A stretch of DNA of 47,184 nt from a virus, in the IMG/VR virus record IMGVR_UViG_3300028007_000004, positions 1-47,184 of that record. One strand, written 5' to 3'. How positions within the stretch are numbered: the first letter of the stretch is position 1; the number at the start of each line of letters is the position of its first letter. The notes beneath the pieces were generated by a model. The model did not search any database. It was not told where the DNA came from and saw only the letters and a program-made list of their open reading frames with translations. Positions 24,555 through 33,388 of this stretch are shown here, piece by piece. A program made the position numbers and the translations under genes.

Positions 24555-25109
24555 TTAACAAATCTGTTTGTATCGCAATCGGAAATTAACCCGAAAGCAG
24601 TGATAAGGCTCCATATCTCGAAATTTGAGTCCTTGGTCTCTTATCGGTCCTGGATATTCTCTAAACACGTTTTCGACGCCCGTTTCAAAACCTGTAAACT
24701 GAAAACCATAAAGTTTTCGGTTGTACAGTAGGTTTACCACATCTATTCTTACTTCCTCGTCGGCTCTGTCTGTTTGATTTTTCAAAGCTTTTAAGTTGAC
24801 AAAGAAATGAATGCTGCATGTTGTTTCGAGATCACCACCAATCAAGTTTGTCGCTTCCCCAACAGAGAAGAAAGACAAGGCTTTTATCTTATCATCCAAG
24901 TACACTTCTTTGTACTGTTTTGATCCGATATACACCTCTGCAACCGTACCGGTAGACTTCTCGTTTTTGTATGCACGGGCATACGAATTGTAATCCAAAG
25001 AACTATCAGCGTTAAGTCCCCAAGTTGCTACAAGTCTGTCGTAGAGCCATTCTTGTAAGTTATGGATAGGTATATCCACGCCCTCTTTCTCGGTCTTGGT
25101 ATACTTCAT
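24555..25109 (-). CDS. Head-tail connector or tail terminator candidate
   Basis: This 184-residue protein starts MKYTKTEKEGVDIPIHNLQEWLYDRL and has mixed alpha/beta sequence with Tyr-rich strands near the end (PYHCFRVNFRLRYKQIC). It lies between an unknown head gene and the probable tail-tube gene, where tail terminator and neck proteins are encoded. Its start overlaps the end of the upstream gene by 50 bases; a GTG at the VDIPIHN codon would shorten the overlap. No family match seen. Confidence 0.55.
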   Translation of the reverse strand: MKYTKTEKEGVDIPIHNLQEWLYDRLVATWGLNADSSLDYNSYARAYKNEKSTGTVAEVYIGSKQYKEVYLDDKIKALSFFSVGEATNLIGGDLETTCSIHFFVNLKALKNQTDRADEEVRIDVVNLLYNRKLYGFQFTGFETGVENVFREYPGPIRDQGLKFRDMEPYHCFRVNFRLRYKQIC

Positions 25110-26172
25110 AAGGTAAAGAATGTGACTCTATTCGAGCCTGTCCAAAAAACGATTTATGCAACTTCTTTATTTCATTTTCCAATCGGTACTTTAAACCCGG
25201 ACTAAACACTTGCCCTTCCGATGGAACGCCCAAATTCAAATCTTTATACAAATCGCCCATTTGTTCTTTGCTGATCCTTTCAGTCGCATTGCTTCTGGTT
25301 GAGTTTAATATCAACTCAATCGTGTCGCAAGCAATTTGAAGGCTTACAGCAGTGTCAAACAACGGTGCGTTTGCAACGATTCTGTTGGTCAAGTCTCTGT
25401 ATGTGGTGAACTGTGGATTGAACCCGTATGTCTTTGATGAGTATGTTGGAGGAACAACAAATTTAGTTCCACTAACAGGACTCTCAAAAGCGTCGAAGTA
25501 AAACATACAACCTCTGCGGTAAACAAGTACCGGTTCATCGTATGCTTGTGCGTCTCCGATATCCGATTGAAAGTATCCGATGTAAAAGTCTCTTGAAACA
25601 GACTTGTTACTCATATAACTTAAAATCAGATCATCAACAGGTACAATGGTCAGCTCGCCGCCAATTACATTGACTGTTTTTGTCCATATTGCTTGGCTGC
25701 TGTTATCAATAAAGCATTTCATTTCAAACGAAACGCTTTGATCAAAATAAAAAGCCAAACTTGAAAGAGCTACGGCAAAGTCGGTGTTAGGACCGATGGT
25801 AATTCGATATCCGACAAAATAATTTTGGTTAGGTATAACAGTATCCACGATGTCTGTTTCTCGATCAAAGGCTTGCACAGTTTCAATCACCTCTATGTTG
25901 TGTGCAAAAACACTGTCCATCACTCTTTGGATGGCTGATTTCTGCATGTCTTCCAGAAACAGATTAAAGTCTGGATCTGAAATATCGGGATCTTCCTGCG
26001 ATTGCCAAATGTTCTGAATCGTAACAGCCGCGTGGTTACTCGGAGAGTTGAAATACTTCCCCGATTTACTTAACGTATTCGGTTCGGTAAGACCAGGCAT
26101 TCCGGCGAGAGTAGGTTGTTTCCACCCCACTCTCCCGAACAATGCCTCAATAACTCTCGTATTGTTATACAT
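25060..26172 (-). CDS. Virion protein of the head-neck region, function unknown
   Basis: The 370-residue protein is mostly mixed alpha/beta, without membrane segments. The stretch MYNNTRVIEALFGRVGWKQP at the N-terminus and long beta regions in the middle (ITIGPNTDFAVALSSLAFYFDQ) suggest a structural protein. It is encoded five bases after the signal-peptide protein that follows the capsid gene. Its place fits a neck or decoration component. No family recognised. Confidence 0.6.
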   Translation of the reverse strand: MYNNTRVIEALFGRVGWKQPTLAGMPGLTEPNTLSKSGKYFNSPSNHAAVTIQNIWQSQEDPDISDPDFNLFLEDMQKSAIQRVMDSVFAHNIEVIETVQAFDRETDIVDTVIPNQNYFVGYRITIGPNTDFAVALSSLAFYFDQSVSFEMKCFIDNSSQAIWTKTVNVIGGELTIVPVDDLILSYMSNKSVSRDFYIGYFQSDIGDAQAYDEPVLVYRRGCMFYFDAFESPVSGTKFVVPPTYSSKTYGFNPQFTTYRDLTNRIVANAPLFDTAVSLQIACDTIELILNSTRSNATERISKEQMGDLYKDLNLGVPSEGQVFSPGLKYRLENEIKKLHKSFFGQARIESHSLPYEVYQDRERGRGYTYP

Positions 26173-26177
26173 TCAAA

Positions 26178-26597
26178 TTAATTTGTCAAAAGTCGAATCA
26201 ATCGGTAGCGAACTTTTGGAACCGCCACCACTGTTCCTGCGGATATGAACCGAACTCTGTGGTATTGATACACGCTTGGAGTCAAAGCCCAAATTTTAAA
26301 ATTTGTGGTTTGATCTGTAAAAGTGAGTGTATCCGTTCCAATGTTCTGCCAATTACTACCATCCAAACTTCCTTGGATAATAGCGGTACCGCTTACGGTT
26401 CCGGAAACCTTAGATACAGTACCTTGGATAGCTACTGCGTAATAACCGCCGGTAGCGGTAGGCAGTGCGATATTTACGGTATCTGCGTTGGTCAGCGTGT
26501 CAGAACTAGACACCAGCACAGAAGCCTGTGCATTGGTCTCAGTAGAGAAAGCTGCTAATGTTACAAGAACCAACAATAAAGCGAATAACTTTTTCAT
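26178..26597 (-). CDS. Exported beta-sandwich protein next to the capsid gene
   Basis: This 139-residue protein starts with an apparent signal peptide (MKKLFALLLVLVTLAAFSTETNA, then Gln). The mature part reads as one beta-sandwich (VNIALPTATGGYYAVAIQGTV; SGTAIIQGSLDGSNWQNIG). Similar sandwich domains occur in phage decoration proteins, but an export signal there would be strange. It lies 12 bases below the capsid gene in the same transcript. It could be a decoration protein with a misleading N-terminus or a periplasmic protein. Confidence 0.6.
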   Translation of the reverse strand: MKKLFALLLVLVTLAAFSTETNAQASVLVSSSDTLTNADTVNIALPTATGGYYAVAIQGTVSKVSGTVSGTAIIQGSLDGSNWQNIGTDTLTFTDQTTNFKIWALTPSVYQYHRVRFISAGTVVAVPKVRYRLIRLLTN

Positions 26598-26609
26598 GGT
26601 ATTATTGGT

Positions 26610-27632
26610 TTACTGCATTTGAGCTACTTCGTACACCACACTCTCCGTCGCGGTGCTTAACGGTGCTAAGATCCAAGCCACGTCCACAGACAACTCGAAC
26701 TGCAAAACAACGTCTTGCGCGTTACCATTGCTTGCGCTGGTGTCGCCTCTCTTAGCGTATACAGACAACGCCATGTCCATGCCAGAACCCAAAGGATCAG
26801 GGATGCTCATAAAGCGGCCAACTTCATTCAGTTCGCCATCGCCCCAACCTTCACGGTTTTGCTTTGGAATCCATGGAAGAACACCAAATGTATTCTCAGG
26901 CATAACCAGAGAAATACCGCCAGCGTAGTTCGCATCTTCCAGCTCTACGCTTTCAATGATGTTCAAGTCTGCAAACTGAAACGCGGTGTTTACAGCGTTT
27001 GCGTTGCCTTGCGCCAAGTTAAACTCGGCATCCACAAAAGTCTGAGGTGATGCAATCACATCGAAACGACCTTTGTACTTGTTCTGACGCATCATAGACT
27101 TAGCAATCTGATAGAACTGCTTTTGCTTGTCTGCGCCGATTTCAAACGCGTCATTCGCAGCGTTGAAAGTACCGTTTTGGGTAGCGTTGTTGATTTGCGT
27201 TTTGTTTGCAATCAAATAGTCGATACCGGCGGTTTCAATCGCTTCGTGAATGTTGATAGCTGAGTTGCGAAGCAACGTAGCCAAAGCTTCTTCAAAAGAG
27301 AATACGTTGGTATCCATCTGTTTGATAGAAATGCTGAATGGATCAACAAATGAGTTCCAAGTCAGAGAAACTGCAAAAGAGTCTCCTCTGTTACCTGTGT
27401 GTTCTGCTACGCGGGCAGTACCAGGTGTACGCTGCTGGCGTGACATTACATACGCTTCAACGGTGCGATCTTCTCTGGTACGCAAAGTACGGTGAGAAGG
27501 GATCAATACATCGTTATTACGCATGGCAACCACAAGCGCAGCCGCTTGTCTTTTACGCATTTCCTCTTGTGGGAAACGGTCTTTGAGTATTGCTTGTGCT
27601 TTGACAAGGTTACTCGGCGTGAAATTTGCCAT
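26610..27632 (-). CDS. Major capsid protein
   Basis: In this 340-residue protein, order (portal, scaffold, then this gene), length and pattern fit an HK97-fold capsid protein. Features include a helical N-terminal arm, a spine-helix-like segment (FSFEEALATLLRNSAINIHEAIE), PQTFVDAEFNLAQGN, and a C-terminal strand region (DVVLQFELSVDVAWILAP). No separate protease gene is seen, so maturation cleavage is doubtful. It probably has its own promoter about 130 bases upstream and follows a strong terminator, fitting high expression. Confidence 0.85.
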   Translation of the reverse strand: MANFTPSNLVKAQAILKDRFPQEEMRKRQAAALVVAMRNNDVLIPSHRTLRTREDRTVEAYVMSRQQRTPGTARVAEHTGNRGDSFAVSLTWNSFVDPFSISIKQMDTNVFSFEEALATLLRNSAINIHEAIETAGIDYLIANKTQINNATQNGTFNAANDAFEIGADKQKQFYQIAKSMMRQNKYKGRFDVIASPQTFVDAEFNLAQGNANAVNTAFQFADLNIIESVELEDANYAGGISLVMPENTFGVLPWIPKQNREGWGDGELNEVGRFMSIPDPLGSGMDMALSVYAKRGDTSASNGNAQDVVLQFELSVDVAWILAPLSTATESVVYEVAQMQ

Positions 27633-27764
27633 TGTGATGAAAATTTTAAGATTTGCCGCCTATCCTGGCGAATAGTTGTGCGCAGCACTTCTTCTATCTG
27701 TATCTCGGAAACGGGCGTTTCCCACTGATCTAAAGATGTATCCCCTGCAATGGATATACAGTCA

Positions 27765-27797
27765 CAATATTAATGATAAGATTGTATATGTTCCAAA
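27765..27797 (-). promoter_or_regulatory. Possible promoter for the major capsid gene
   Basis: On the minus strand TTTG (27797-27794) is followed after 21 bases by TAATATTG (27772-27765), one mismatch from consensus. It sits just past the terminator at 27821-27842, leaving a leader of about 130 bases before the capsid ATG. Lacks the extended TTTGGTTA seen at early promoters. Confidence 0.45.
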
Positions 27798-27820
27798 AAT
27801 ATTTTTTAGGTATAAAAAAA

Positions 27821-27842
27821 CAGGTCTGAAAAATCAGACCTG
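27821..27842 (-). terminator. Strong terminator between scaffold and capsid genes
   Basis: CAGGTCTGA (27821-27829) pairs perfectly with TCAGACCTG (27834-27842) around an AAAA loop; the minus-strand transcript continues into seven U residues. Confidence 0.9.
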
Positions 27843-27870
27843 CTCCTAAACCTTGGGTAAACATGAAAAA

Positions 27871-27906
27871 CTACTTCTTTTTACCTTTTTTCTTTTTGCC
27901 GTACAT
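27871..27906 (-). CDS. Possible 11-residue Lys-rich peptide MYGKKKKGKKK
   Basis: An ATG at 27906 opens an 11-codon frame made of Lys and Gly after Met-Tyr, ending in TAG. It lies between the scaffold stop and the terminator, in the only free space of the head operon. If translated it would be a nucleic-acid-binding peptide; chance in an A-rich region is the alternative. Confidence 0.3.
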   Translation of the reverse strand: MYGKKKKGKKK

Positions 27907-27952
27907 AACTGTAAATTTTAGATGAAAGTTAAGTAGGCTTAAAGATAGGATT

Positions 27953-28795
27953 TTATGCGTTCAAATCAAACTCTTTATTTTCTGCTCGAAGTTCGTCTAC
28001 GTAGCGAGAAAAATCAGCGGTTCCGGTTTTCTTGCCATCTTTTACCCACTCCTTTTCCGCGTCAGACAATTTGGTTGGTTTGGTCGGTGCACCGCTTCCG
28101 CCGCCAGAACTTCCCTCGCCTCTGCCAGATCTTGTGCCGGTGCCGGTATCAATCCAACCTCTTTCAGTAGCATACTCAGTCACCACGTCTTTAATTGGTC
28201 TTGGGTTGAGGGCTTGATCAGCGATGGTTTCACCGTTTTTTACAGCGACAATTTGCCCGTCTTTCTCGGTGAAATCATAGCCTTTGGCTTTCATAAGCGT
28301 CAGCACTTCTTCTGCATCCATGCCAGCTTTTAAATTGCTTGGAATGGATTTAAGAACTGTTGCTTCCACTTTTACTTGGCTTACCTTCTGTTCAATCTGC
28401 TGTTTTTCGTTTTGCAGCGTTTGGATGTTCTTTTGCAGCTGAGAAATAGTTTTATCCTTTTCTTTCAACTTCTCATCCGGCGCAATCTTAGCGTCAGCTA
28501 AAGCCTTTTGTTGTAAAGCCTCGATGAATGTGTCAGGATCTTTCCCTTCAAACTCCAACCCCAACTCTTTCTTTTTATCCTTGATCAGCATTTCAATTGA
28601 AGCGGTTTCACCGGCTTTTCTACCCGCTAATTCTTTTGCTCTGTCTCTTGTTGCAAGTTCCTCTGCCGTCAGAACAGTGATATTGTCCGGGATGGCGATA
28701 TCTTTTTCGGCTGTGTCCGTGATGGCAGACTCTAAAGCAGCAGCATCCATTTTAAGGGTCGCGGCTATTTTCTGAATGGTTTCTTTTTTCAGCAT
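27953..28795 (-). CDS. Scaffold-like head assembly protein
   Basis: The 280-residue, highly charged protein has a long coiled coil (about residues 108-148, LKEKDKTISQLQKNIQTLQNE...), flanking helices and a Gly/Ser-rich linker (TRSGRGEGSSGGGSG) before a basic C-terminal helix. A coiled coil plus a capsid-binding basic tail, in the gene before the capsid, is the standard scaffold build. It would fill the procapsid and leave before packaging. Confidence 0.8.
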   Translation of the reverse strand: MLKKETIQKIAATLKMDAAALESAITDTAEKDIAIPDNITVLTAEELATRDRAKELAGRKAGETASIEMLIKDKKKELGLEFEGKDPDTFIEALQQKALADAKIAPDEKLKEKDKTISQLQKNIQTLQNEKQQIEQKVSQVKVEATVLKSIPSNLKAGMDAEEVLTLMKAKGYDFTEKDGQIVAVKNGETIADQALNPRPIKDVVTEYATERGWIDTGTGTRSGRGEGSSGGGSGAPTKPTKLSDAEKEWVKDGKKTGTADFSRYVDELRAENKEFDLNA

Positions 28796-28823
28796 AAAAT
28801 GTGGTTAGTGTGCGGTGATGAAA

Positions 28824-29168
28824 TTATTTTACCTCAACATAGCGGATCAAAGAGTTCGCCTCTTGCCCGTTAAGCCTAGCAGCTCTTTCAGGCGTGATCT
28901 TCACATTAGGTTTGATAATCGGCCCTTCTACAAGCTTACCATCGTGTTTCACCAACTTTACTTGGTTGTACACTTTGTTAAGAGTCTTGGTGGGCTTGGC
29001 GGGTGCTGGATTAGCTTTCGCTTCCTTTTCGCGAATCAGTTCAATTTCAGCTTTGATGGCTTCTTTGTCTTCTTCGCTTGCTTCCATTTCAGATAAACGG
29101 AAATCGATATCCGCTTCATCTAAAGGGGCGAATAGCTTCGCCGTGTCTTTGATTTCTTTTTTCGTCAT
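28824..29168 (-). CDS. Small head-region protein, function unknown
   Basis: This 114-residue protein has an N-terminal charged helical part (DEADIDFRLSEMEASEEDKEAIKAEIELIREKEAK), an Ala/Pro linker (NPAPAKPTK) and a C-terminal beta part (NQVKLVKHDGKLVEGPIIKPNVKITPERA). It lies between portal and scaffold genes, 21 and 28 bases from them. It may assist assembly. No family recognised. Confidence 0.6.
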   Translation of the reverse strand: MTKKEIKDTAKLFAPLDEADIDFRLSEMEASEEDKEAIKAEIELIREKEAKANPAPAKPTKTLNKVYNQVKLVKHDGKLVEGPIIKPNVKITPERAARLNGQEANSLIRYVEVK

Positions 29169-29189
29169 TGTGTGTGGTTTTAAAAATTA

Positions 29190-30902
29190 TTAATCGTCTT
29201 CATCGTCGTCAGGGCCGGCGGCTCCGCCAGCACCCACGACAGTTTTATCTTTTTTCTTTACTCTTTGTTGATTGTTTGCACCTCCGCCATTATCATCACC
29301 TTTTGCTTCGTAATCCGGATCATCCGCTGGCTCGTACCTTTCTTCGGCAAATCTAGTCAATGACTCTTTTAAATCGCTATCTTTCATTCCTAACCATTGT
29401 GGTTCGGTGATGGTAGCAGCCCATTCGCTAAAATACACTTTTCTTGCAAGTTCAATGCCCCCTATCACAGTTTTTGCCTGTTCTACGGTCAAGTGCACAA
29501 CAGGCTCTATGCGCATCATTTTAAGATACTTATTCAGTTCAAGTGCATTGGATTGAAACTTGGTTTCGTAGTACTCTTTTAAATGCTCATCCAGCGTTCC
29601 AAATGGCGCGCCTTGTTTCCTGGCAGACTCGTATTTTTTCCAAATCGCATCCGGTCCTTCCACTAAAAATCTGCGCCCGTAAGAAATGGTTGCGCCTTTA
29701 TATGCAGATTGATAATTGAAAAAACCAATATTGTTCACGATGAACTTTTCCATGTGTTCCGCTGCATCAGCATATTCACTTAATCGATCATTGATAGGTT
29801 GCACATCCATGTACCGGCCAGCAGCAGTTTCTCTTTCCAGATTCTGTCTGCTATCGCTGCGCTTGGTGCCCCAATGCGTTTCAAAAATAAGATCCTCTAA
29901 ATGTGTCTGTTCTTCACGGGAGTATTTTAAATACTCTATATCTGGTGACACAAAGCCCATCACATCCGGCGCAATAGTTGGCTCTCCGTTTGTTGGAAGA
30001 TCAAGCACCATGATTTCAGAAGGCTTAGAGTCAAGCTTTAAACCTGTACCATTACAGGTTCTACACACCGTTCCGCCAATCATGCCTGTGCTTTTACAAT
30101 CGCCGCAGACTTCGCGGTACTTCCACGTTTTAGGGAAGCCGTGTTTAAATTTATAAATGTTGCGAATCGATCCATCGCGCAAATAAGTATCCGCTAATTC
30201 CACCACATCATTCAGCGGTGAAATAAATAAATCAGTAAAACCATTTTTGGGTAAATCAGAGACAACAAGCCCTGGAACATACCCAAAGTAGTTAGGATAC
30301 GTCGGTCCTACTTTGCGGACAGACTCGTTCTCTACCTTGTACGTAAGATCAAACATGTCATCCACAACGCGGAAAACATCTTTCTCTTTTGTGCGAAATA
30401 CTACCCACTCGACTCTGCGTCCAGAAAGTTTATAATCAAAAATATCTTCAATGGATTTGTATGTCGGGTAGGTTTCGTTATCACCTACTTCCATATAGAT
30501 CAGCCCCATTGGATCATCAAAATAACGAGGCTTCCAAAAAGTTTCAACCCACTTCTTTGAGCTGTATTCGTGTTCAACATTGGTCAGCATCATCGCAAAC
30601 TCGCGTTCCTGTTCTTCGGTCTCTAGTTTGTAGTACCTGCCGCCGCCTCTAGCTGAAAACACTTTGGAAACAGGCCTTGTAAGACGTGCAAACAAGTCCA
30701 CGTTGGATTTCGCATACTGCTTACGCAGCTTGATGTGTTCCGGCTTTTCGTAAGTCTCAATCTGTTCTATGTAATTGGCAAGTCCAATGCCGTTGATGTG
30801 CATGGACAACTTTTTGTGCATGTTGCACCCGTCTTCAATTAACTCCTTACCTGGTCGGTTTAAAAGGATCTGCTTTATTTCGGAGTAGGTGAGCTTGGCC
30901 AT
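29190..30902 (-). CDS. Portal protein with inserted zinc-finger-like motif
   Basis: The 570-residue protein follows the terminase gene and forms the DNA entry ring. A tryptophan- and acidic-rich N-terminal part, the NDVVELADTYLRDGSIRNIY helix (about 231-250), and a helical C-terminus with an acidic Gly/Asn-rich tail fit the phage portal family. Unusually, residues 266-288 hold CGDC...CRTCNGTG, a four-Cys DnaJ-like zinc knuckle. The same residues are absent from portals I know from other phage groups. Confidence 0.85.
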   Translation of the reverse strand: MAKLTYSEIKQILLNRPGKELIEDGCNMHKKLSMHINGIGLANYIEQIETYEKPEHIKLRKQYAKSNVDLFARLTRPVSKVFSARGGGRYYKLETEEQEREFAMMLTNVEHEYSSKKWVETFWKPRYFDDPMGLIYMEVGDNETYPTYKSIEDIFDYKLSGRRVEWVVFRTKEKDVFRVVDDMFDLTYKVENESVRKVGPTYPNYFGYVPGLVVSDLPKNGFTDLFISPLNDVVELADTYLRDGSIRNIYKFKHGFPKTWKYREVCGDCKSTGMIGGTVCRTCNGTGLKLDSKPSEIMVLDLPTNGEPTIAPDVMGFVSPDIEYLKYSREEQTHLEDLIFETHWGTKRSDSRQNLERETAAGRYMDVQPINDRLSEYADAAEHMEKFIVNNIGFFNYQSAYKGATISYGRRFLVEGPDAIWKKYESARKQGAPFGTLDEHLKEYYETKFQSNALELNKYLKMMRIEPVVHLTVEQAKTVIGGIELARKVYFSEWAATITEPQWLGMKDSDLKESLTRFAEERYEPADDPDYEAKGDDNGGGANNQQRVKKKDKTVVGAGGAAGPDDDEDD

Positions 30903-30931
30903 TTATACATATTTCTTCACAATAATACAAA

Positions 30932-32299
30932 TTAAACTGAAACAGGACCCAAAGATTTTGGTTTTTTGATGTAAGCAACGCAATACCTGAGTGGGTCAAT
31001 TAGGTGATTGTAGTTGTCTACCGGATCATTTGTAGACTGCCCGTTCTTGTCAATGTGGTACACGTAATGCGTCACCTCGTGCCAAAAATTCGTGCTTTCT
31101 TCCACGATGTAAATTTCCATTTCGTTTAGAGTGGATATACCTGCTCGCACACTATCCGGTCCTTTTACGGCGGATATGATATTAAATCCTGCCGCCAGCA
31201 TCGGGTATCTTTGCAAGTCTTCAATATCCAACTCACTCAGTTTCCACCCCCGTTTTATCTTATCAATTGTTTTTGGCTCTGCACTATCTCCGATAATTAT
31301 ATCCGTTCTGTTGAACCCCATTGTGCAATACAGCTTACCAATCTCCAAAGTAGAAAGGGGCTTATAGTTTAATTCTCTGGCGTACACTCTGTTTTTGTGC
31401 ACCTTAACCCCAACCAACCCTGCTGGCGCTGCCGTACCAAAGTCTTGCCCGTAGTACTCCTTGTACGGCAGTTCGAGGTATTCTCTGAGACTTATTGACT
31501 TTACATTCTTCAACACCTGACCTTTCAAGCCGCTGGATGCATAACCCATGATGGCTGTTAAATAGTGGTGCTTGTTGTATGTGGGGCTTTGCGGATCACC
31601 GTACGCTGCATAACGCAGCTTCACTTGATCGGGCAAATGTGGGTTGTCGAGATAAGTTGTTTGGATAGTCAAAACGCCTGGTACATTCTTTGGCTCTGAT
31701 ACAAAATAGCCATCTTCCTCCGTGCCATCTGCATTTTTGAGTGGGATAAGGTTGAAATATCGTTTTAAGATCCAATGGTTCGTATCCGGTGTATTCAGGA
31801 TGATCACCACTACGGACCCTTTCTTACGAATGGAGTCGAGGAAGGTGTTAAACTTATCCTCATCACGGATATCCTCGGCTTCTTCCACCACTGAAATATC
31901 TACGTCTGATACCGATTTCAAATTCGCTTTCTTGTCACTACTCGAAGCCCTAAAGCCTTTTGTAAACACCCGCATCGTTCCGGTGCGTTTATCCTTAATA
32001 CCCGTTTCTAATCGATCATAGTACGCGTCCAATTGCCCCAGTTCGCCTTCTTCTAATGGTTGATTGGCGGTATCATAGCGCAGCAACACTTCATTCAAAA
32101 TAGACTCACGTACTGTTTCCTTTTCATCCCGGAGAATACAACATCGCTTACCCTTCATAGTAGCTGAGAACGCCACCCATTTTGACACCTCGTAAGTCTT
32201 CATACCGCCACGACCGCCCATCGCTATGACCAGATTAATGTCTTCCGGAAGATCATAGAGTATTTTAAATTTCTCAGCTCTTTTGACGGTTACTCCCAT
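30932..32299 (-). CDS. terL: Terminase large subunit
   Basis: This 455-residue protein has an N-terminal ATPase with Walker A AMGGRGGMKT (26-35) and Walker B VDISVVEEAED (133-143), a coupling segment VVIILNTPDT, and a C-terminal RNase H-like nuclease with Asp in YYGQDFGTAAPAG and Asp in IIIGDSAEPK. It drives DNA into the procapsid and cuts concatemers. The family resembles PBSX-type terminases with the C-terminal Terminase_6-like nuclease. It is preceded by the small-subunit-like gene. Confidence 0.95.
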   Translation of the reverse strand: MGVTVKRAEKFKILYDLPEDINLVIAMGGRGGMKTYEVSKWVAFSATMKGKRCCILRDEKETVRESILNEVLLRYDTANQPLEEGELGQLDAYYDRLETGIKDKRTGTMRVFTKGFRASSSDKKANLKSVSDVDISVVEEAEDIRDEDKFNTFLDSIRKKGSVVVIILNTPDTNHWILKRYFNLIPLKNADGTEEDGYFVSEPKNVPGVLTIQTTYLDNPHLPDQVKLRYAAYGDPQSPTYNKHHYLTAIMGYASSGLKGQVLKNVKSISLREYLELPYKEYYGQDFGTAAPAGLVGVKVHKNRVYARELNYKPLSTLEIGKLYCTMGFNRTDIIIGDSAEPKTIDKIKRGWKLSELDIEDLQRYPMLAAGFNIISAVKGPDSVRAGISTLNEMEIYIVEESTNFWHEVTHYVYHIDKNGQSTNDPVDNYNHLIDPLRYCVAYIKKPKSLGPVSV

Positions 32300-32315
32300 G
32301 CGTTAGTTGTATTGG

Positions 32316-32783
32316 CTACTCAAATGTTACGTTCTGTATTTGTATTGGCCCGCCGCCGGCACCGGTGATCTCGGTTGGAATTAGCTTCATGCAAAGCGAA
32401 TAGAAAAGATCCGGATTACGCATTGCCCAGGTTTTGAGGGAGAACTGATCCATGTACTGCAACTCCGTAAAGACTTCTTTGAACGCCTCCTTAATATTCT
32501 TCATCTTGGTTTGGCTCGGTGTCATAGTCAGCAGTTTTACCGCCGGGCTACTCATCGCAGCATTGTACTCCTTTGCAAGGTTATTGTTGCGCTGGCGGGT
32601 GATAGCCGCTTTCTGTTGGTTGGTCAGTTTCGCTGGCGGTGGTTCCGGAGGTTTGACCGGTGGTGCTAAAGGTTGCACGGGTTTAGCCAATTTGATAGCT
32701 GCCCGCGGCTTTTCTGCGCGGGTGTACGCTTTCTTTTTTGGGGGTTTGACCTGTGCTTTTACCGGAAATCTTTTAATCGCCAT
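32316..32783 (-). CDS. Probable terminase small subunit
   Basis: From the ATG at 32783 (MAIKRFPVKAQVKPPKK) the protein has 155 residues; an ATG at 32804 adds seven. The first half is basic and Pro-rich (KPVQPLAPPVKPPEPPPAK) and probably disordered; the second half is helical and ends in a PIQIQNVTFE strand. Small terminase subunits often end with a similar beta segment that contacts the large subunit. It lies 16 bases from terL. A clear helix-turn-helix is not visible, so the call rests on position. Confidence 0.65.
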   Translation of the reverse strand: MAIKRFPVKAQVKPPKKKAYTRAEKPRAAIKLAKPVQPLAPPVKPPEPPPAKLTNQQKAAITRQRNNNLAKEYNAAMSSPAVKLLTMTPSQTKMKNIKEAFKEVFTELQYMDQFSLKTWAMRNPDLFYSLCMKLIPTEITGAGGGPIQIQNVTFE

Positions 32784-32816
32784 ACGTGTGCTTCTTACAT
32801 GCAAGATAATAAAATC

Positions 32817-32960
32817 TCACAACAACTCGCACAGCTGGTGTTCCAACTGATCAGCGCGGATGCACCATCTGTTATAGCTGTACGGGTTGCTTGCAAAAAG
32901 AATACGCACGGAAGCTCCGAAAAGCTTGGACCAAACGTATATGATTTTAAGTATTCTCAT
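32817..32960 (-). CDS. 47-residue mini-protein, function unknown
   Basis: An ORF starts MRILKIIYVWSKLFGASVRI and ends CELL. It begins two bases after the stop of the upstream gene and stops before the terminase small-subunit gene, filling an otherwise empty 160-base gap in the operon. It reads as an amphipathic N-terminal helix followed by a polar part with two Cys. No family recognised. Confidence 0.45.
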   Translation of the reverse strand: MRILKIIYVWSKLFGASVRILFASNPYSYNRWCIRADQLEHQLCELL

Positions 32961-32962
32961 GT

Positions 32963-33382
32963 TCACTGTTTTTTATTTCTTACGTATCTTTCTGTAGTGT
33001 CATTTCTTACGCAAAATAAATACTGCTCAGGCAGAGTCCATGTATCTTTCTGCTCTCCTTCTAATTCAACCTCTACTTTATAAAGATACCCAGTAAACCT
33101 TGTTAACTGAATATCTTTTACAGGGCCTGAAAAACAAAAATCAGAGGTGGTAAGGTAAACAGTTTCACCTAAATTAAAAACAGGTTGTTGAAAAGGAAGT
33201 TCCAACCAACTCTCGGGGTATATTTGTTCATAAGGTTCAACACCTACACAATAAACAAGAACACGCCAAAGTGTTTCACCTGATTGGTCGGGGTGGCTGA
33301 GATGTTCAAGTAGTTTACCGGCTTTATTAACTATTTTTTGGTCGTCAGGTGTCTCGATGTACACATATTCGTTTGGTTTCAT
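32963..33382 (-). CDS. Small beta-rich protein, function unknown
   Basis: In this 139-residue protein the sequence alternates short strands with Gly and Pro turns, notably PVFNLGETVYLTTSD and VKDIQLTRFTGYLYKVEVELEGE, which suggest an SH3- or KOW-like barrel in the second half. It lies six bases from the gene upstream and is part of the small-gene operon leading into the terminase. No catalytic motif visible. Confidence 0.65.
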   Translation of the reverse strand: MKPNEYVYIETPDDQKIVNKAGKLLEHLSHPDQSGETLWRVLVYCVGVEPYEQIYPESWLELPFQQPVFNLGETVYLTTSDFCFSGPVKDIQLTRFTGYLYKVEVELEGEQKDTWTLPEQYLFCVRNDTTERYVRNKKQ

Positions 33383-33388
33383 GTGTTT

